From the NCBI RefSeq assembly GCF_022288725.1, contig NZ_JAKNTA010000002.1:408404-472403 (forward strand): a stretch of 64,000 nucleotides of DNA, in the 5' to 3' direction. Under the pieces are notes generated by a model that was given only the letters and a program-made list of their open reading frames with translations, made no database searches and had not been told where the DNA came from. The position numbers and the translations under genes are program-made. This DNA is from Kitasatospora sp. A2-31 (lineage in GTDB: Bacteria > Actinomycetota > Actinomycetes > Streptomycetales > Streptomycetaceae). This document shows positions 53,891 through 62,728 of the stretch, piece by piece (position 1 is the stretch's first letter; every line of letters starts with the position of its first letter).

Positions 53891-54638
53891 GAGGGCGTGC
53901 CTCCTTCTGCCCCCTCGCCGTGGTTCGGCCGGGGCGGGCGGTCGGGTTGGGCAGGGGACCGTCAGAACAGGCCGTCGGTCCGGGGGCGTCGGCCGCGGCG
54001 GCCGGGCACGGCGGATCCGCGCGCCGCCTGACCGTCGGTAACCCCCCGGTGACCTGATGCTGCGTCAAGAGTCAGTAAAACACGGGTATCGGGCGGGCAA
54101 AAGCCGAGCCTGGGAGGAATCTGTGCCGGTCCGGTTAACATCCTGTTGCCGCATCGTGCTGGTGTGTTGCAGCGGGATGGGTGTTCGAGGGGGCGGGGCG
54201 CCCCGCTGCGTCCAGGCTGCCGGCGAAGCGGCCGACGGCGGCGGCTCGCGAAGGACGTTCCCGCGCCGGCTGCCGCCGATGGGGTTGGCCCCGCGGGGCG
54301 ACCTCGACCGCGCCCTGCCGCCTGAGGAGCTGGACCCGGGGTCCGCCTGCAGTGGTCCCCGGGCGTCGGCCGGGCCCGTTCATCCGGCGGGCGCCGGAGG
54401 GGCAGGTCGCCAGGAACCGGGTGCATGCCGACGTGCGGGTGTCGGGGCGGAAAGGGGCCTGGTCGCGCTCGGGGGTTCGCGGCCAGGCCACCTGCTCCCA
54501 GCATGCGGTCGGGCGGCCGGCCGGTCCACCGGATCGCGCCCGTCGGGGGACGCGGCGGCCCCGGGCGGGCGAAACGGGATCGCCACCCGGGGCCGGGGTC
54601 GTCGTGTCGTTGTGTCGCCGGGTGCGGGGCGGACCGGA
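53891..54638. other. 748-bp stretch without a supported gene
   Basis: Both strands have long frames here but none has family motifs, a good start or sensible composition. A TTGACG box on the minus strand at 54063-54068 may belong to the carbonic anhydrase promoter; the matching -10 is poor. The part from 54180 to 54640 is plain high-G+C sequence. A degraded gene cannot be excluded. Confidence 0.5.
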
Positions 54639-55427
54639 TCAGGCCTTCAGGAGGCGACCCGAGACGGCCAGCGTGACGCGGCGCGGGCTCAGGCTGCTGG
54701 CGATCGTCGAGATCCGGTTGCCGAGGCCCGCGACGACGCTTGGCGGGGTCTTGCCGCGCTCCAGGGCCCGCCGGGTGGCCGTGACGACCTGCTCGGCGGT
54801 GGCCATCCGGCCCACGGCGGCGTTCATGCTGCCCGCGACGTCGAAGAACTCGGTCCGGGTCGCTCCGGGCGAGACGGCGAGGACGCGCAGCGCCGAGGCG
54901 CGGGTCTCGTAGGCGACCGCCTCGGTGAAGCTGAGCACGAACGCCTTGCTCGCCCCGTAGACCGCCATCGCGGGGGTCGGCTGGTAGGCGGCGGCACTCG
55001 CCACGGTGACCAGGGCGCCCCGGCCGTCGGCCGCCATCTCGGGGAGGAAGGCGCGGGTCAGCTCGGCGACGGCCGTGATGTTGAGCTGGATCATCTGGTT
55101 GATCTGCGCCGGGTCCTGCTCGGCGAACGGGCCGTAGCTGCCGAAACCGGCGTTGTTGATCAGCGTGTGGACGGTGATCCCGCGGGCGTCGAGCTCCGCC
55201 CGCAGGCCGGTGCTCGCACCGGGCAGGGCGAGGTCGGCGGCCACGGCGGTGGCGCGGACGCCGTGGCGCTTCTCCAGCAGCTCGGCCAGCTCCTCCAGCC
55301 GGTCGAGCCGCCGGGCGACCAGCACCACGTCGGCGCCCCGCTCGGCCCACTGGTGGGCGAACTCGACGCCGAGACCGGCGCTGGCACCGGTGATCAGGGC
55401 CACAGTGCCCCGGTAGGTCATAGGCAT
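54639..55427 (-). CDS. Short-chain dehydrogenase/reductase (SDR)
   Basis: A 262-residue SDR. The cofactor loop is TGASAGLG, with NNAGFGSYG, Ser in LVTVASAAAYQ and the YGASKA catalytic pair. RR in LVARRLDRL suggests NADP(H). The C-terminal half has the LRVLAVSPGATRTEFF segment usual in the DltE-like SDRs. It is divergent from a TetR gene, which is probably its repressor. GGAG precedes the chosen start; the ATG two codons on is an alternative. Confidence 0.9.
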   Translation of the reverse strand: MPMTYRGTVALITGASAGLGVEFAHQWAERGADVVLVARRLDRLEELAELLEKRHGVRATAVAADLALPGASTGLRAELDARGITVHTLINNAGFGSYGPFAEQDPAQINQMIQLNITAVAELTRAFLPEMAADGRGALVTVASAAAYQPTPAMAVYGASKAFVLSFTEAVAYETRASALRVLAVSPGATRTEFFDVAGSMNAAVGRMATAEQVVTATRRALERGKTPPSVVAGLGNRISTIASSLSPRRVTLAVSGRLLKA

Positions 55428-55562
55428 GATCGGCTGCTCCACTTCCACGAGACTGGTTCCACGGGACTGTCCACGGGCGTACTCCGGGCGGGTCGCTGAG
55501 GGCGGTCTGCCCGGAACGGGTCCGGTGCGGGCTGCCCGCCATCAATGTAGGCAGTGTCATCA

Positions 55563-55578
55563 TTGTAGTCAACGACAA
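55563..55578. promoter_or_regulatory. Candidate TetR operator
   Basis: TTGTAGTC-AACGACAA is an imperfect palindrome (six of eight positions match) 22 bp before the TetR start. A second CAATG...CATTG pair lies just upstream at 55541-55565. The region is clearly less G+C-rich than its surroundings, as expected of a promoter. Confidence 0.5.
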
Positions 55579-55600
55579 CATTGGAAGAAGGGAGACCGCC

Positions 55601-56209
55601 TTGGCCGAGGGGTCCTACCACCACGGCAATCTCCGGACCGCCCTGCTGGAACGCGCGGAGGCCGTCCTCGCCGAGTCGGGCGCCGACGGACTGTCCCTGC
55701 GGAGCCTGGCCCGCGACCTGGGCGTGAGCCACGCCGCCCCGTCGCGCCACTTCCGGGACCGCCAGGCCCTGCTGGACGCGCTCGCCGTCAGCGGCTTCGC
55801 CACCCTCAACGCAGCCATGCGCGCTGCCGCCGAGGCCCCCGGCCTCCCCGTCACGGCCCGCCTGGCCGCACTCGGCCGCGCCTACCTGGGCTTCGCCGTC
55901 CAGCACGCGGCCCTGCTCGACCTGATGTTCACCGCCAAGCACGCCGAGGACTCCAGTACCGAGGTCCGCGAACTCGGCCACGACTGCCTGGAGATCGTCG
56001 CCCGGCTGATCGCGGAGGCGCAGCAGGCCGGAGCCGTCCGCGAAGGAGACCCGGTCCGCCTGGCCCTGGTCGCCTTCTCCGCCACCCACGGCCTCGCCAT
56101 GCTGGCCGTCGGCTCGCTCCTCGACGACACCCCGCTCGCCGACGCCACCGACCTCACCCTCGACGTCCTCCTGGCCGGGCTGCGCCCCGACCGCGCCGCC
56201 ACGCCCTGA
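55601..56209 (+). CDS. TetR-family transcriptional regulator
   Basis: A 202-residue regulator. The HTH is YHHGNLRTALLERAEAVLAE with LSLRSLARDLGVSHAAPSRH, a well-known TetR subtype with a TetR_C WHG-like C-terminal domain. The start is TTG 55601, supported by AAGGGAGA. It is divergent from the SDR gene over a palindromic AT-richer region; autoregulation and SDR control are likely. Confidence 0.9.
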   Translation: MAEGSYHHGNLRTALLERAEAVLAESGADGLSLRSLARDLGVSHAAPSRHFRDRQALLDALAVSGFATLNAAMRAAAEAPGLPVTARLAALGRAYLGFAVQHAALLDLMFTAKHAEDSSTEVRELGHDCLEIVARLIAEAQQAGAVREGDPVRLALVAFSATHGLAMLAVGSLLDDTPLADATDLTLDVLLAGLRPDRAATP

Positions 56210-56303
56210 CCGCGGGCCGCGCCGGCCGGTCCTGAGTGCCCGTCACCGCCGCGCCGCCCGCACGCCCGCGCCCACTACGATCGGGCCGGGAGGTGCAGGG
56301 GCG

Positions 56304-56771
56304 ATGGCCAGGCGGGACTACGAGAACGACCCCGACGCGCCGAAGGCGAACAGCCTGGTGCCGGCGGCGAGCGTGGTCGTGGTCGACGACGCCGGGCGGG
56401 TGCTGCTCCAGCGCCGCAGCGACAACGGGATGTGGGCGCTTCCCGGCGGGGTCATGGAGCTCGGCGAGTCGATCGCCGGCTGCGGCGTCCGGGAGACTCG
56501 CGAGGAGACCGGCATCGACATCGAGATCACCGGGATCGTCGGGACCTACACCGACCCCGGCCACGTCCTCGCCTACGACGACGGCGAGGTCCGGCAGGAG
56601 TTCTCGATCTGTCTCCTCGGCCGCCCGGTGAGCGGCTCGCTCCAGGTCTCCGCCGAGTCCCACGAGGTCGCCTGGGCGACTCCCGAGCAGGCCGACCGCC
56701 TGCCGATGCTGCCCAGCATCCGCAAGCGCCTCACCGACTGGCGCTCCGGCACGACGCCGGTGGTCCGCTGA
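56304..56771 (+). CDS. Nudix hydrolase
   Basis: A 155-residue enzyme. The Nudix box is complete: G-x5-E-x7-RETREETGI within PGGVMELGESIAGCGVRETR and following residues. The N-terminus NSLVPAASVVVVDDAGRVLL is the usual strand. It hydrolyses a nucleoside diphosphate derivative; the exact substrate is unknown. A TACGAT box lies at 56276-56281 and GGGAGG precedes the ATG. Confidence 0.92.
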   Translation: MARRDYENDPDAPKANSLVPAASVVVVDDAGRVLLQRRSDNGMWALPGGVMELGESIAGCGVRETREETGIDIEITGIVGTYTDPGHVLAYDDGEVRQEFSICLLGRPVSGSLQVSAESHEVAWATPEQADRLPMLPSIRKRLTDWRSGTTPVVR

Positions 56772-57019
56772 CGCCCCGAGGCGTCCGGACGCGCGTCCGT
56801 GCGGCCGCCCGTGCCGTTCGACCTGGAGCTCGACACGGGCGCTCGAAGGGGCTCGCGGCGCGTCGTCACCCACCGCCGCGGGCGGTTCGCGCCGGACGGA
56901 GCCCCCTGGGGCGCGGGGTTGCCTACGGGGGGAGTGCGGGTCGAGGCTGGAGGGGTGGGACGGCCCGGGCGGCCCCGGTCGGGCGGGCCGGGCAGCAGAC
57001 CTGACGGGAGTCGTCGCCG

Positions 57020-57466
57020 GTGAGCGGGCGGCAGCAGCGACCGGGTGGCCACCGGGCCGTGGCACACACCGCGGACCTGCGCCTCGAGGCGTGGTCGCCG
57101 ACGGCCGAGGGGTGCATCCGGGAGGTGGTGCGCGCCGCGGTCGAGGCCTTCGCCGACACCTCCGCGGCCCGGGCGACCGGCGAGTACGCCTGCACGGTCA
57201 CGGCGGAGACCGACGAGGACCTGCTGGTGTCCGTCCTGGAGGAGGTCGTCTACCGGATGGACGTGGCCGGGGAGATCCCGCTCGACGCGGAGCCGGGACC
57301 GATCCGGGACGCCGGCGGCCGCCGGTCGCTGGCGGTCCGGTTCCGGATGGCGGACGCCGGCACCGTCGAACCGGTCGGCGCGGTGCCCAAGGCCGTGTCG
57401 CTGCACGGCCTCCACCTGCGCGCGGGCCCCGGCGGGTGGACCTGCCGGGTGACGCTCGACGTCTGA
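57020..57466 (+). CDS. Archease (RtcB activator)
   Basis: A 148-residue protein of the archease family: HTADLRLEAWSPTAEGCIRE, LVSVLEEVVYRMDVAGEIPL, and the end KAVSLHGLHLRAG. Archease helps the RNA ligase RtcB form its guanylated histidine and allows multiple turnovers. It is the first gene of a set with a CapA-like phosphoesterase and RtcB, which supports the assignment. Conserved acidic residues near the N-terminus (HTADL) are the metal site. GTG 57020 is the apparent start, with a weak GACGGGAG box upstream. Confidence 0.88.
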   Translation: MSGRQQRPGGHRAVAHTADLRLEAWSPTAEGCIREVVRAAVEAFADTSAARATGEYACTVTAETDEDLLVSVLEEVVYRMDVAGEIPLDAEPGPIRDAGGRRSLAVRFRMADAGTVEPVGAVPKAVSLHGLHLRAGPGGWTCRVTLDV

Positions 57467-57503
57467 ACCCCGCCGAACGGGACCCGACAAGCCGGCCCGC
57501 GAC

Positions 57504-57590
57504 GAGCCGGCCCCCGCCGAACGGGCCACGAGGAGCCGGCCCCCGCCGAACGGGCCACGAGGAGCCGGCCCCCGCCGAACGGGCCACGAC
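57504..57590. repeat. 29-bp tandem repeat, three units
   Basis: The unit begins GAGCCGGCCCCCGCCGAACG and recurs at 57504, 57533 and 57562, nearly identical; a degraded fourth copy lies at ~57468-57503. As 29 is not a multiple of three it does not code. It fills the gap between archease and the CapA-like gene. Confidence 0.85.
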
Positions 57591-57596
57591 GAAACG

Positions 57597-57631
57597 ACCG
57601 GAAGCAAGGACCGGAAGCAAGGACCGGGAGG
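57597..57631 (+). promoter_or_regulatory. Repeated ribosome binding site leader of the CapA-like gene
   Basis: ACCGGAAGCAAGG is repeated with a 13-bp period, giving AAGGA at 57606-57610 and 57619-57623 and a final GGGAGG next to the ATG at 57632. AAGGA at 57619 has the best spacing (8 nt). Confidence 0.5.
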
Positions 57632-58615
57632 ATGGCACTCACCCTGGCACTGGCCGGCGACACGATGCTCGGACGTTCCGTCGCCGCCGAGCTGCGCCGC
57701 TCGCCGACGCCGCAGACCCTGCTGGCCCCCGAGGTGCGGGAGGCCCTGGCCCGGGCCGACCTCGTCCTGCTCAACCTGGAGTGCTGCCTCTCCGCCCGCG
57801 GCGCACGATGGCCGAGCCCGTTCAAGGCGTTCTTCTTCCGCGCCCCGCCGGCGGCTGCGGAGGTCCTGGCCGGCCTCGGCGTGGACTGCGTGACCCTCGC
57901 CAACAACCACGCCCTGGACTACGGCTACGACGCGCTCGCCGACACCCGCGCCCTGCTGGAACAGGCAGGCGTGCAGGCGGTCGGCGCGGGCCGGGACGCG
58001 ACGGCGGCCCGGGAGCCCGCCGTACTGGAGTCCGGCGGGGCACGACTCGCGGTGGTCGCCGCCACGGACCACCCGAAGGACTACGCGGCCGCCGCGGACC
58101 GCCCCGGCGTGGCGTTCGCCGACCTCCGACGGCACGTGCCGGACTGGCTCACCGACCGCGTCGCCGGCGCCGCCCGGGAGGCCGACGCCGTGCTGGTCAC
58201 CGTCCACTGGGGCCCGAACATGACCACCCGGCCGCCGGCCCACGTCCGCCGGGCGGCCCCGGAGCTGCTGGCCGCGGGGGCGACCCTGATCGCCGGTCAC
58301 TCCGCCCACGTCTTCCACGGGGTCGCCGACCGCGTCCTCTACGACCTCGGCGACTTCGTCGACGACTACGCCGTGGACCCGGTGCTGCGCAACGACCTCG
58401 GCCTGCTGTTCCTGGTGACCCTGGACGGTCCGGACCCCGCGCACCTCGCACCGGTCGGGGTGGAGGCGGTGCCGCTGTTCCTGGACTTCTGCCACACCCG
58501 GCTCGCCCGCGGCGGGGAGCGGGAGTGGATCCGCGAGCGGTTCACCGCCGCCTGCGCCGAGTTCGGCACGGAGGTGGGCGAGCGGGCCGGGCGGCTCGCG
58601 GTCGACTGGAGCTGA
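57632..58615 (+). CDS. CapA/PGA-cap-family metallophosphoesterase-like protein
   Basis: A 327-residue protein. Family motifs are [45 protein letters not shown] and [11 protein letters not shown], in the order known for the calcineurin-like CapA fold. There is no signal peptide or membrane helix, unlike poly-gamma-glutamate synthesis CapA proteins. Its place between archease and rtcB suggests action on RNA ends, for example removing phosphate or opening cyclic phosphate, but this is inference. It is only 16 bp from the rtcB start. Confidence 0.85.
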   Translation: MALTLALAGDTMLGRSVAAELRRSPTPQTLLAPEVREALARADLVLLNLECCLSARGARWPSPFKAFFFRAPPAAAEVLAGLGVDCVTLANNHALDYGYDALADTRALLEQAGVQAVGAGRDATAAREPAVLESGGARLAVVAATDHPKDYAAAADRPGVAFADLRRHVPDWLTDRVAGAAREADAVLVTVHWGPNMTTRPPAHVRRAAPELLAAGATLIAGHSAHVFHGVADRVLYDLGDFVDDYAVDPVLRNDLGLLFLVTLDGPDPAHLAPVGVEAVPLFLDFCHTRLARGGEREWIRERFTAACAEFGTEVGERAGRLAVDWS

Positions 58616-58631
58616 CGGAGAGGTGAGGACG

Positions 58632-60060
58632 ATGGAGATCGCGCTGGTCCAGGAGAGCCCCTACCGCTTCCGCATCGAGCGGCGGGAGCCGATGCGCGTG
58701 CCGGGCGTGGTGTTCGCGTCCCGGGAGCTGCTGCCGCAGGCCGCGGGGGACAGGGCGCTGGAGCAGGTGGCCGACGTGGCGACGCTTCCCGGCATCGTCC
58801 GTGCCTCCTTCGCCATGCCGGACGTCCACTGGGGCTACGGCTTCCCGATCGGCGGCGTGGCTGCCACGGACGCCGACGACGGCGGGGTCGTCTCACCCGG
58901 CGGCGTGGGCTTCGACATCTCCTGCGGCGTACGGCTGCTCGCGGCCGGCATCGACCGCGGGGAGCTCGCCCGCGACCGGCTGCGGCGCCTGATGGACGTC
59001 CTCGACCGCACCATCCCGCGCGGCATGGGCGGCGGCGGACTGTGGAAGCTGACGGGCACCGACGAACTGGACGACCTGCTGGTCGGCGGCGCCCGTTACG
59101 CCGTCGAGCACGGCCACGGCGTGCCGCGCGATCTGGACCGCTGCGAGGACCGCGGCGTCCTGGTGGGAGCCGCCCCGGGACAGGTCAGCAGCCGGGCCGT
59201 GGAGCGCGGCCTCCACCAGGTCGGCAGCCTGGGCAGCGGCAACCACTTCCTTTGAGGTGCAGGCCGTCGACCACGTCCACGACCCCGTCACGGCGGCCGC
59301 GTTCGGGCTGCACACCGGCCAGGTCTGCGTCATGATCCACTGCGGCTCGCGCGGCCTCGGCCACCAGGTCTGCACCGACCACGTCCGCGCCATGGACCGG
59401 GCCCTGCACCGCTACCGGATCTCCGTCCCCGACCGCCAGCTCGCCTGCACGCCCGTGGACTCCCCGGCCGGGCGGGACTACCTCGGCGCGATGGCCGCCG
59501 CCGCCAACTACGGCCGGGCGAACCGGCAGCTGCTCTCCGAGGCCGCCCGCCGGGCATTCGCCGACGCCGCCGGAGCGGGTCTGTCGCTCGTCTACGACAT
59601 CTCCCACAACATGGCGAAGATCGAGACCCACGAGATCGACGGGGAGCCCCGCCGTCTCTGCGTCCACCGCAAGGGCGCCACCCGGGCCCTGCCACCGGGC
59701 GACCCGGAGCTGCCGCCCGACCTCACCGCGGCCGGCCAGCCGGTGCTGGTCCCCGGCACGATGGGGACCGTCTCGTACGTGATGGTCGGCCTGCCGGGCA
59801 ACGGGGCGTTCCACTCCGCGTGCCACGGCGCCGGCCGGGTCTGGAGCCGCCACCACGCACTGAAGGTGGTCCGCGGCGAACGGTTGCGCGACGACCTGGA
59901 GGCGCACGGCATCGCCGTCCGCCCCTCGTCCTGGCGGGGTCTGGCCGAGGAGGCGCCCGAGGCCTACAAGGATGTCGAGGCGGTCGCCGTCGCCACCGAG
60001 GGCGCCGGTCTCGCCCGGCCGGTCGCCCGGCTGGTGCCGCTGGGGGTGGTCAAGGGGTGA
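58632..60060 (+). CDS. rtcB: RtcB RNA ligase, read through a +1 frameshift at CTT-TGA
   Basis: The coding sequence is in two frames. The first, from ATG 58632 (GGAGAGG 8 nt upstream), gives 207 residues ending LGSGNHFL before TGA at 59253-59255. The second, +1, continues directly with [11 protein letters not shown] to 60060. Joined at CTT-TGA-G (59250-59256) the protein is 475 residues, of normal family length. Metal and active-site residues are intact on both sides: Cys98 (FDISCGVR), His205 (GNHFL), His236 ([10 protein letters not shown]), His315-Asn (ISHNM) and the GMP-linked His388 ([10 protein letters not shown]). RtcB joins 2',3'-cyclic or 3'-phosphate RNA ends to 5'-OH ends with GTP. 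CTT is a rare codon here and CTT-TGA is the prfB recoding core, so a programmed shift is plausible. A sequencing or mutational frameshift is the alternative. Confidence 0.85.
59250..59256 (+). promoter_or_regulatory. Possible programmed +1 frameshift site in rtcB
   Basis: CTT-TGA-G: a peptidyl-tRNA on CTT could slip to TTT, and the next codon is then GAG, giving FLEVQ as in other RtcB proteins. No AGGGGG-like stimulator is seen just upstream, unlike prfB. Confidence 0.5.
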
Positions 60061-60130
60061 GCGGGTGACCGCCGGGTCGGCGGCCCGTCCGGCTCCCTCC
60101 GGTCCGGCCCGTCCGGCTCCTCCGGTCCTG

Positions 60131-60170
60131 GTGCGGATCCGCCGGCGGCCGGGTGGCGGCGGATCCGCAC
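60131..60170 (+). terminator. Hairpin terminator after rtcB
   Basis: GTGCGGATCCGCC (60131-60143) pairs perfectly with GGCGGATCCGCAC (60158-60170), 13 bp with a 14-nt loop. The 305-bp gap to 60365 contains no gene that I can support. Confidence 0.7.
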
Positions 60171-60365
60171 CTGCCCGTCCGGCCCCGGCGGCGGGCCGGA
60201 ACCCGCCGCCGCTGCCCCGGCCGCCGTCGGCCCGGATGACCCCCACGCCTCCGCGCAACGGCGCCCGGAAGCCCGCCGCGTGGTCGGCGGGACGGCGCAC
60301 GACCCCGGCCTGCGGCAGGAATTCGCCGCGCCCGCGCCCGCGCCCGCCCCCGCCCACCGCTGCCG

Positions 60366-61148
60366 TCAGCCGGCGACGGACAGCTCGTAGTAGCGCCCGA
60401 CCTCCGTGAACCCGAGCGACGTGTAGAGCGCGACCGCCGAGCCGTTGTCCGCCCTGACGTTGAGCGCGACCTCGTCGACCGTGTCCAGGAGCCGCCGGCA
60501 GAGCTCCGCGACCACGGCCTTGCCGATGCCCCGCCCCCGGACCCGCGGGTGCGTCGTGATGTTGCCCAGGGCGGCGATCCGCTGCACGGGCGACCACACG
60601 TGCACGCCCGCGACCGCCACCAGCTCCCCCTTGTCCCGGACGCCGACGTACTGGCCGGTGTCGAGCATGCGCGGGTCGAACCAGTTGCCCGGATAGGCCG
60701 TTTCGTACAGGGCCAGCAGCTCGGGCAGGTCGGCGCGGGTCAGCAGCTCGCCGCGCGCGTCCTGACGCAGCAGCCGCGCCCGGTCGGTGAGCGCCATCTT
60801 GAGGTGCAGCCCGTGCGACTCGGCGCCGAGCCCGGCGACCAGCAGGTCCTCCGCCCCCTCGGTGATGTGCGCGTAGAGACGTCGGGGCAGCAGACCGGTC
60901 AGGCCGCCGAGCAATTCCCGCAGCGCGCCCACGTTGTCGGGCCGTTCGAAGGCGAGCAGCGTCGGCGGGCCGCTCGCGCCGTGGTAGACCAGAGCGATGC
61001 TGTCACCCAGGCGGTACCAGCCCGTCCAGGGCCAGAAGAAGTCGTCGAGGTCGCCCAACTCGTAGGCGTGCAGCGCCGGATCGCGGCGTAGCAGGTCGGC
61101 GAGCTCGGTGCGGTCGTGAACGGCGGTGGGTATCACCCGGTTGATCAT
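60366..61148 (-). CDS. GNAT-family N-acetyltransferase (two-module type)
   Basis: A 260-residue protein. The C-terminal half is a clear GNAT domain: NITTHPRVRGRGIGKAVVAE for acetyl-CoA binding and VRADNGSAVALYTSLGFTEV at the end. The N-terminal half (LADLLRRDPALHAYELGDLD) is a second, degenerate module, as in GNAT proteins of ~260 residues. Substrate unknown. ATG 61148 lacks a good Shine-Dalgarno. It is convergent with rtcB. Confidence 0.85.
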   Translation of the reverse strand: MINRVIPTAVHDRTELADLLRRDPALHAYELGDLDDFFWPWTGWYRLGDSIALVYHGASGPPTLLAFERPDNVGALRELLGGLTGLLPRRLYAHITEGAEDLLVAGLGAESHGLHLKMALTDRARLLRQDARGELLTRADLPELLALYETAYPGNWFDPRMLDTGQYVGVRDKGELVAVAGVHVWSPVQRIAALGNITTHPRVRGRGIGKAVVAELCRRLLDTVDEVALNVRADNGSAVALYTSLGFTEVGRYYELSVAG

Positions 61149-61271
61149 AGTGCGGCCCGTCCGCCCGCCCGCGGCCCGCCGACGCGGCCGGGGAGGTCCC
61201 TGGTGGCTGGGTAGTGTGGCGGGTGCCGGTGCGGCTGGCGTGCCGGGAGCGCGAGGGGTGGTGGGGGAGCC

Positions 61272-61626
61272 GTGGGCGGGCGCGGACCCCGGGTGGCGAG
61301 GAGCAGGGCGACGGGAGCCGGGCGGTCGGACGGCGGGCGTTCGGACGAGGAGCTGTCGCTGTACGAGCTGGCCTACCTGGTGGGCGGCGGGTACCGGGTC
61401 GCCGAGACCGCCCTGCTGCGGATGATCCGCACCCACCGGCTGGAGATGAACCGGGAGGGGATGCTGCGGGTCATCCGCCCCCGCCCCCACGACGACGTGG
61501 AGGCCGTCCTGCTGGCGGCGATCGGCCCGTCCGGCACCGCGTGGCTCGGCGCCCCGCGGGCCGCGCTCGGTCCGAGCGCCCCGGCCCGGGAGCTGGAGGC
61601 GCGGCTGCGCCGCCGGGGGCTGCTAG
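61272..61626 (+). pseudogene. TIGR04222-type membrane protein, 5' part before IS insertion
   Basis: The first 118 codons of an interrupted gene. LSLYELAYLVGGGYRVAETA LLRMIRTHRL is the start of the TIGR04222 domain, found in membrane proteins with a Cys/Gly-rich end. GTG 61272 follows GGGGGAG. The frame runs to CTAG (61623-61626), where the IS begins. Joined to 62729-63228, it makes exactly 285 codons including the stop. Confidence 0.8.
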
Positions 61627-61647
61627 GAGCTGTTGAAGGTTCGGATC
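61627..61647 (+). repeat. Left terminal inverted repeat of the IS
   Basis: Twenty-one bases that match the inverted right end at 62704-62724 with one mismatch at position 9. Confidence 0.9.
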
Positions 61648-61695
61648 TCGCAGTAACCCGGTTCCGGGCTGGTGTCTCTGGTAGAACTCGGGGTC

Positions 61696-62705
61696 GTGGC
61701 GCGTTTTGACGTGACGGATGCCGAGTGGGCCTTGATCGAACCGCATGTGCCGGTGGCGGCCACCGGGCCGCTGCCCCGGCGGGTCCGGGAGCAGTTCAAC
61801 GGGGTGTTGTGGCGGTTCCGTACCGGCAGCGGCTGGCGGGACGTCCCCGAGCGCTACGGAGCCTGGAGCACCGTGTACGCCCGCTTCCGGAGCTGGGTGG
61901 CCAGCGGGTTCTTCCAACTCCTGATGGACGAGTTGATCGCGGAGGCCGCCTCGCGCGGGGTGGTCGGGCTCACGCTGGTCAGCGTGGACTCCACGATCGT
62001 GCGGGCCCACCACGAGTCGTCCGGGCTGGCGGTCGCCGGGGAGACCCTGGACGCGCTCGAGCAGGCCCTGACCGAGGAAAAGGGGGTTCCACTGCCGCGG
62101 CAGAAGGCCGTGCTGAGGGTGACGAGGCAGCGGGACCGGACGACACGTCCGACCCTGACCAGGTTCGTTCCCAGGCGCGCCGTCGGCGCAGGGCCCGGGC
62201 CGCGAAAGCCGAACTCGGCCGGTCCCGGGGCGGGCTGAGCAGCAAGATCCATGCCGCTGTCGACTCTGCGGGCCTGCCACTGGCGTTCGTGCTGACCCCG
62301 GGCCAGGCGGCCGACTGCCGGCAGTTCCAGACCGTGCTCGACAAGATCCGGGTGCGCGGCCCGGTCGGCCGGCCCCGCACCCGCCCCGATGCGGTGACCG
62401 CCGACAAGGCATACTCCTCGAAGGCCAACCGCGCCTACCTGCGCAGACGCGGGATCACCGCGGTGATCCCGGAGAAGGCGGACCAGGCGGCCAACCGGAA
62501 ACGGAAGGGCTCCGCGGGCGGCCGGCCGGTCACCTTCGATCCCGACCGCTATAAGCGGCGCAACCACGTCGAACGGTGCTTCCAGAAGATCAAGACATGG
62601 CGCGGCCTGGCCACTCGATACGACAAGAGCCCGGAGAGCTACACGGCAGGCCTACACCTCCGCGGATCGATCATGTGGTTGAAGTCCCTGACCTCAACCA
62701 CATGA
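61696..62705 (+). CDS. IS5-family DDE transposase, made by -1 frameshifting
   Basis: Two overlapping frames. The first (GTG 61696) starts ARFDVTDAEWALIEPHVPV, holds WRDVPERYGAWSTVYARF and the first catalytic Asp in LVSVDSTIVRAH. The second gives LGRSRGGLSSKIHAAVDSAG, the second Asp in TADKAYSSKANRAYLRR, and the Glu in RRNHVERCFQKIK. A slippery A-AAG-GGG lies at 62079-62085, where a -1 slip joins the frames into about 335 residues. This production by frameshifting is normal in the IS427 group. The stop at 62705 lies inside the right repeat. Confidence 0.85.
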
Positions 62706-62724
62706 TCCGAACCTTGAACAGCTC
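62704..62724 (-). repeat. Right terminal inverted repeat of the IS
   Basis: Reads GAGCTGTTCAAGG at its outer end on the minus strand and pairs with the left repeat over 21 bp with one mismatch. Confidence 0.9.
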
Positions 62725-62728
62725 CTAG

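Larger units (their letters stand above)
61627..62724 (+). mobile_element. IS5-family (IS427-group-like) insertion sequence
   Basis: A 1098-bp element. Ends are imperfect inverted repeats of 21 bp: 61627-61647 and 62704-62724, starting GAGCTGTTGAAGG on the left and, inverted, GAGCTGTTCAAGG on the right (one mismatch). CTAG flanks both sides (61623-61626, 62725-62728), matching the YTAR target duplication known for IS5 relatives; TA alone is also a possible duplication. It encodes a DDE transposase in two frames and splits a membrane protein gene cleanly, which suggests a recent insertion. Confidence 0.9.

Noticed and set aside
54057..54638. Plus-strand frame running from 54057 into the SDR gene
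   Set aside because: Low-complexity translation, no Shine-Dalgarno, and it extends antisense through a clear SDR gene.
57504..57590. Three 29-bp repeats as a CRISPR array
   Set aside because: The repeats are directly adjacent with no spacers and there are no cas genes.
57632..58615. CapA-like gene as a capsule or poly-gamma-glutamate synthesis gene
   Set aside because: There is no signal peptide or membrane helix and no other capsule gene; its neighbours are RNA-repair genes.
59257..60060. Second half of rtcB as an independent gene from GTG 59257
   Set aside because: It would lack the Cys98 and His205 ligands of the N-terminal part, has no Shine-Dalgarno of its own, and continues the family sequence without a missing residue.
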